From: a virus
Direction: 5' to 3' (one strand)
Virus record (IMG/VR): IMGVR_UViG_3300023176_000258
Span: 1-22,180 of that record
DNA length: 22,180 nucleotides
Numbering within the stretch: position 1 is the first letter of the stretch; each line of letters starts with the position of its first letter. Positions 20,757 through 22,180 of the stretch are shown one piece after another. The notes under the pieces were generated by a model. That model worked only from the letters and a program-made list of their open reading frames with translations, was not told where the DNA came from and made no database searches. A program made the position numbers and the translations under genes.

Positions 20757-22180
20757 TATCTATTGACTCCTAACGATAGCATGTCATAAAGACTGTTTGT
20801 AATACTTGAAGCACCAGAAGAAGAAGATACGTTTGCATCAGGTGATGCTTCAGAAACTGGATTTACAATACCACCTGGCGATGATCCAGGTGAAGCCTCA
20901 CCAACATTAGTGGCAAAACTCATTCCTGTGCTTGAATTTGCACCAACAGGATTTCCAAGCATATTGTAAAGTGCATTTGTAAGACTAGGTATATCAGTAA
21001 TTTGAGTGACTCCAGGTGTACCAGTCATACCAGGAGAAACACCACTAGTAATTGGTTGTGCTCCTGAAGGATCATGAGGTGTTCCAAGTAAACCAGTAAA
21101 TCCACCTGCCATAAGGATATTTCTAACCTTCAATGAAAGTTGTGGTTCTTGTCCAACAGGAACCTGTGCAGCAGGAACGTCAAATGCTAACCCACTGCCA
21201 TGATAACCCCTATCTCCAGGTCTATCAGTGGATCCAATACGAATATTGTTTCTTCTCAATAATGCCATTGCGGCATTTCTTTGAGGTTGAGTTCTAAATG
21301 CGAGGTGTTCATGGTAGTTGCTGCCACCATGGTCAGCTCTATATCCAGAGTGACTTTTATCCCCTGTCAAATATTCAATAACTTGACCACCTTGCTGGAA
21401 TCCAGCAATATTTTTAAATGAACCAAATGCTGGTTTGAATAAATTAGCAAGTGGACTACTACCTAGACCACTAAAAATAGAAGAAGATCCAGATGAAGTT
21501 CCAGATGAAGATCCAGATCCCTCCCCACTAATATATGCAGGACCACTGCTAACACCCTTTTGTTTCATCAATTCGATCAACTTCCGAGGATAGCTAGGAT
21601 CTGTAGCATAACCTTCAGACTTCAGCATCGCTGCTGCTTCATTAGGACTACCAGCATTGTTGACACCCCTATATGACTTGTAATTCTTATACCACTGAGT
21701 CACAAGGTGATCAACGGCATCTTGAGGTGTGTCAAAGTTCTTGAAGTTAGCATTGACATAAACGCTTTTACCATTGATAACTTCTCTAGTTCTATGATTG
21801 GTTGAAGATTCGCCGCTGGTTGCTTTGATTCCGAAGAAATTATTTTTACCAGACAAAGCTGAGCCCCATCCGCTTTCGAGTGCCCACTGAGCACTAACGA
21901 GTTGAGGATACTTTGCACCCTTCTCCTTACCCCACTGAGTAAACTTATTCCATCCCTCTTGTCTTGTTACTTTTCCACCTTCTTGGAATCTAGGAAATGC
22001 ACCAAAATTGATAGCGTTTAGTCTTTGTGGACCAATAGCAGATACTGCTTTTCTATTAAGGACATACTCACCACGCTCAAGATAAGCAGGGACACTATCT
22101 CCAGTTGGTTTACCACCAAAGATTTGACCACCTCTTGCTTTCTTGACCGCTGCTGGATCAGCTGGAGCAGATCCGTCAGT
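20756..22180 (-). CDS. Tail protein with tape-measure-like segment and cell-wall hydrolase domains (3' part, 474 aa)
   Basis: The frame is open to the window edge, so the N-terminus is missing. An apparent start at 21856 is an internal Leu codon (TTG) inside a conserved domain. Residues about 27-69 of the visible part (GDSVPAYLERGEYVLNRKAV and PRFQEGG) match the tail tape-measure C-terminal motif. From about 75 to 205 lies a FlgJ-like glucosaminidase domain: AQWALESGWGSALSGKNNFF with Glu102 as likely catalytic residue, then GYATDPSYPRKLIELM. A Gly/Ser linker follows, then a segment with GYRADHGGSNYHEHLAF and RGYHGSGLAFDVPA (about 278-338). Its His/Asp placement resembles M15-type peptidases. 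A Ser/Gly-rich C-terminus ends the protein. It probably cleaves host peptidoglycan during tail penetration, replacing the missing gp5 lysozyme. It overlaps the hub gene by one base. Confidence 0.75.
   Translation of the reverse strand, partial: TDGSAPADPAAVKKARGGQIFGGKPTGDSVPAYLERGEYVLNRKAVSAIGPQRLNAINFGAFPRFQEGGKVTRQEGWNKFTQWGKEKGAKYPQLVSAQWALESGWGSALSGKNNFFGIKATSGESSTNHRTREVINGKSVYVNANFKNFDTPQDAVDHLVTQWYKNYKSYRGVNNAGSPNEAAAMLKSEGYATDPSYPRKLIELMKQKGVSSGPAYISGEGSGSSSGTSSGSSSIFSGLGSSPLANLFKPAFGSFKNIAGFQQGGQVIEYLTGDKSHSGYRADHGGSNYHEHLAFRTQPQRNAAMALLRRNNIRIGSTDRPGDRGYHGSGLAFDVPAAQVPVGQEPQLSLKVRNILMAGGFTGLLGTPHDPSGAQPITSGVSPGMTGTPGVTQITDIPSLTNALYNMLGNPVGANSSTGMSFATNVGEASPGSSPGGIVNPVSEASPDANVSSSSGASSITNSLYDMLSLGVNR

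Noticed and set aside
21700-21918. Start codons at 21856 and 21918 as beginnings of short proteins
   Set aside because: The frame of the tail protein is open through the first site and the domain there (AQWALESGWG) continues upstream of it; the second is a shadow frame.
1-22180. CRISPR arrays, insertion sequences, integrase or attachment sites
   Set aside because: No regularly spaced direct repeats, transposase or integrase frames, or tRNA-end duplications were seen.
1-22180. Photosynthesis genes common in cyanophages (such as psbA, hli, talC)
   Set aside because: None of the frames matches these; the only metabolic candidate is the CP12-like protein.

Overview
The window looks like part of the genome of a T4-like cyanophage, a contractile-tailed myovirus of marine Synechococcus or Prochlorococcus. 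The evidence is a T4-type baseplate hub block, a giant fibre gene ending in a tail-collar domain, T4-type late promoters (TATAAATA), phage tRNA genes, a CP12-like small protein (CP12 is a Calvin-cycle regulator also carried by cyanophages), and tightly packed small genes with ATGA or TGATG overlaps. Every supported gene is on the minus strand, so transcription runs from high to low coordinates. No stretch longer than 300 bases lacks a gene.

Structural block (about 8.7-22.2 kb). In transcription order it holds: the 3' part of a large tail protein with a tape-measure-like segment, a glucosaminidase domain and a peptidase-like domain (20756 to beyond the edge); a gp27-like hub protein; a 70-residue CP12-like protein; a gp5-like hub protein with an OB-fold but no visible lysozyme domain; and a separate beta-helix spike protein. 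Next comes a short unit with its own promoter: a 59-residue protein, tRNA-Leu(UAA), an HNH endonuclease, tRNA-Thr(UGU) and a terminator. A late promoter directly after that terminator serves a 2070-residue fibre-like virion protein.

Enzyme and small-gene block (1 to about 8.6 kb). It holds a 50-residue acidic protein, an HExxH metallopeptidase-like protein, a ParB-like DGQH protein, an SF2 DEAH helicase, then about twenty mostly unrecognised small proteins. Among them is a 294-residue protein with RNA/DNA ligase-type nucleotidyltransferase motifs. Nine of the genes listed have fewer than 60 codons and were read directly from the sequence.

The regulatory sequence is the most unusual part. Host-type (sigma70-like) promoters here are built into hairpins: the -35 TTGAC lies in a stem or loop and the -10 follows the hairpin (about 2490, 6820, 7945, 8655, 15850). 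The HNH gene sits behind an 18-bp inverted repeat whose loop contains the late promoter. That arrangement should block its translation on read-through tRNA transcripts and allow it on late transcripts, as known for T4 lysozyme and I-TevI. The last nine bases of the HNH gene are also the first nine bases of tRNA-Thr.
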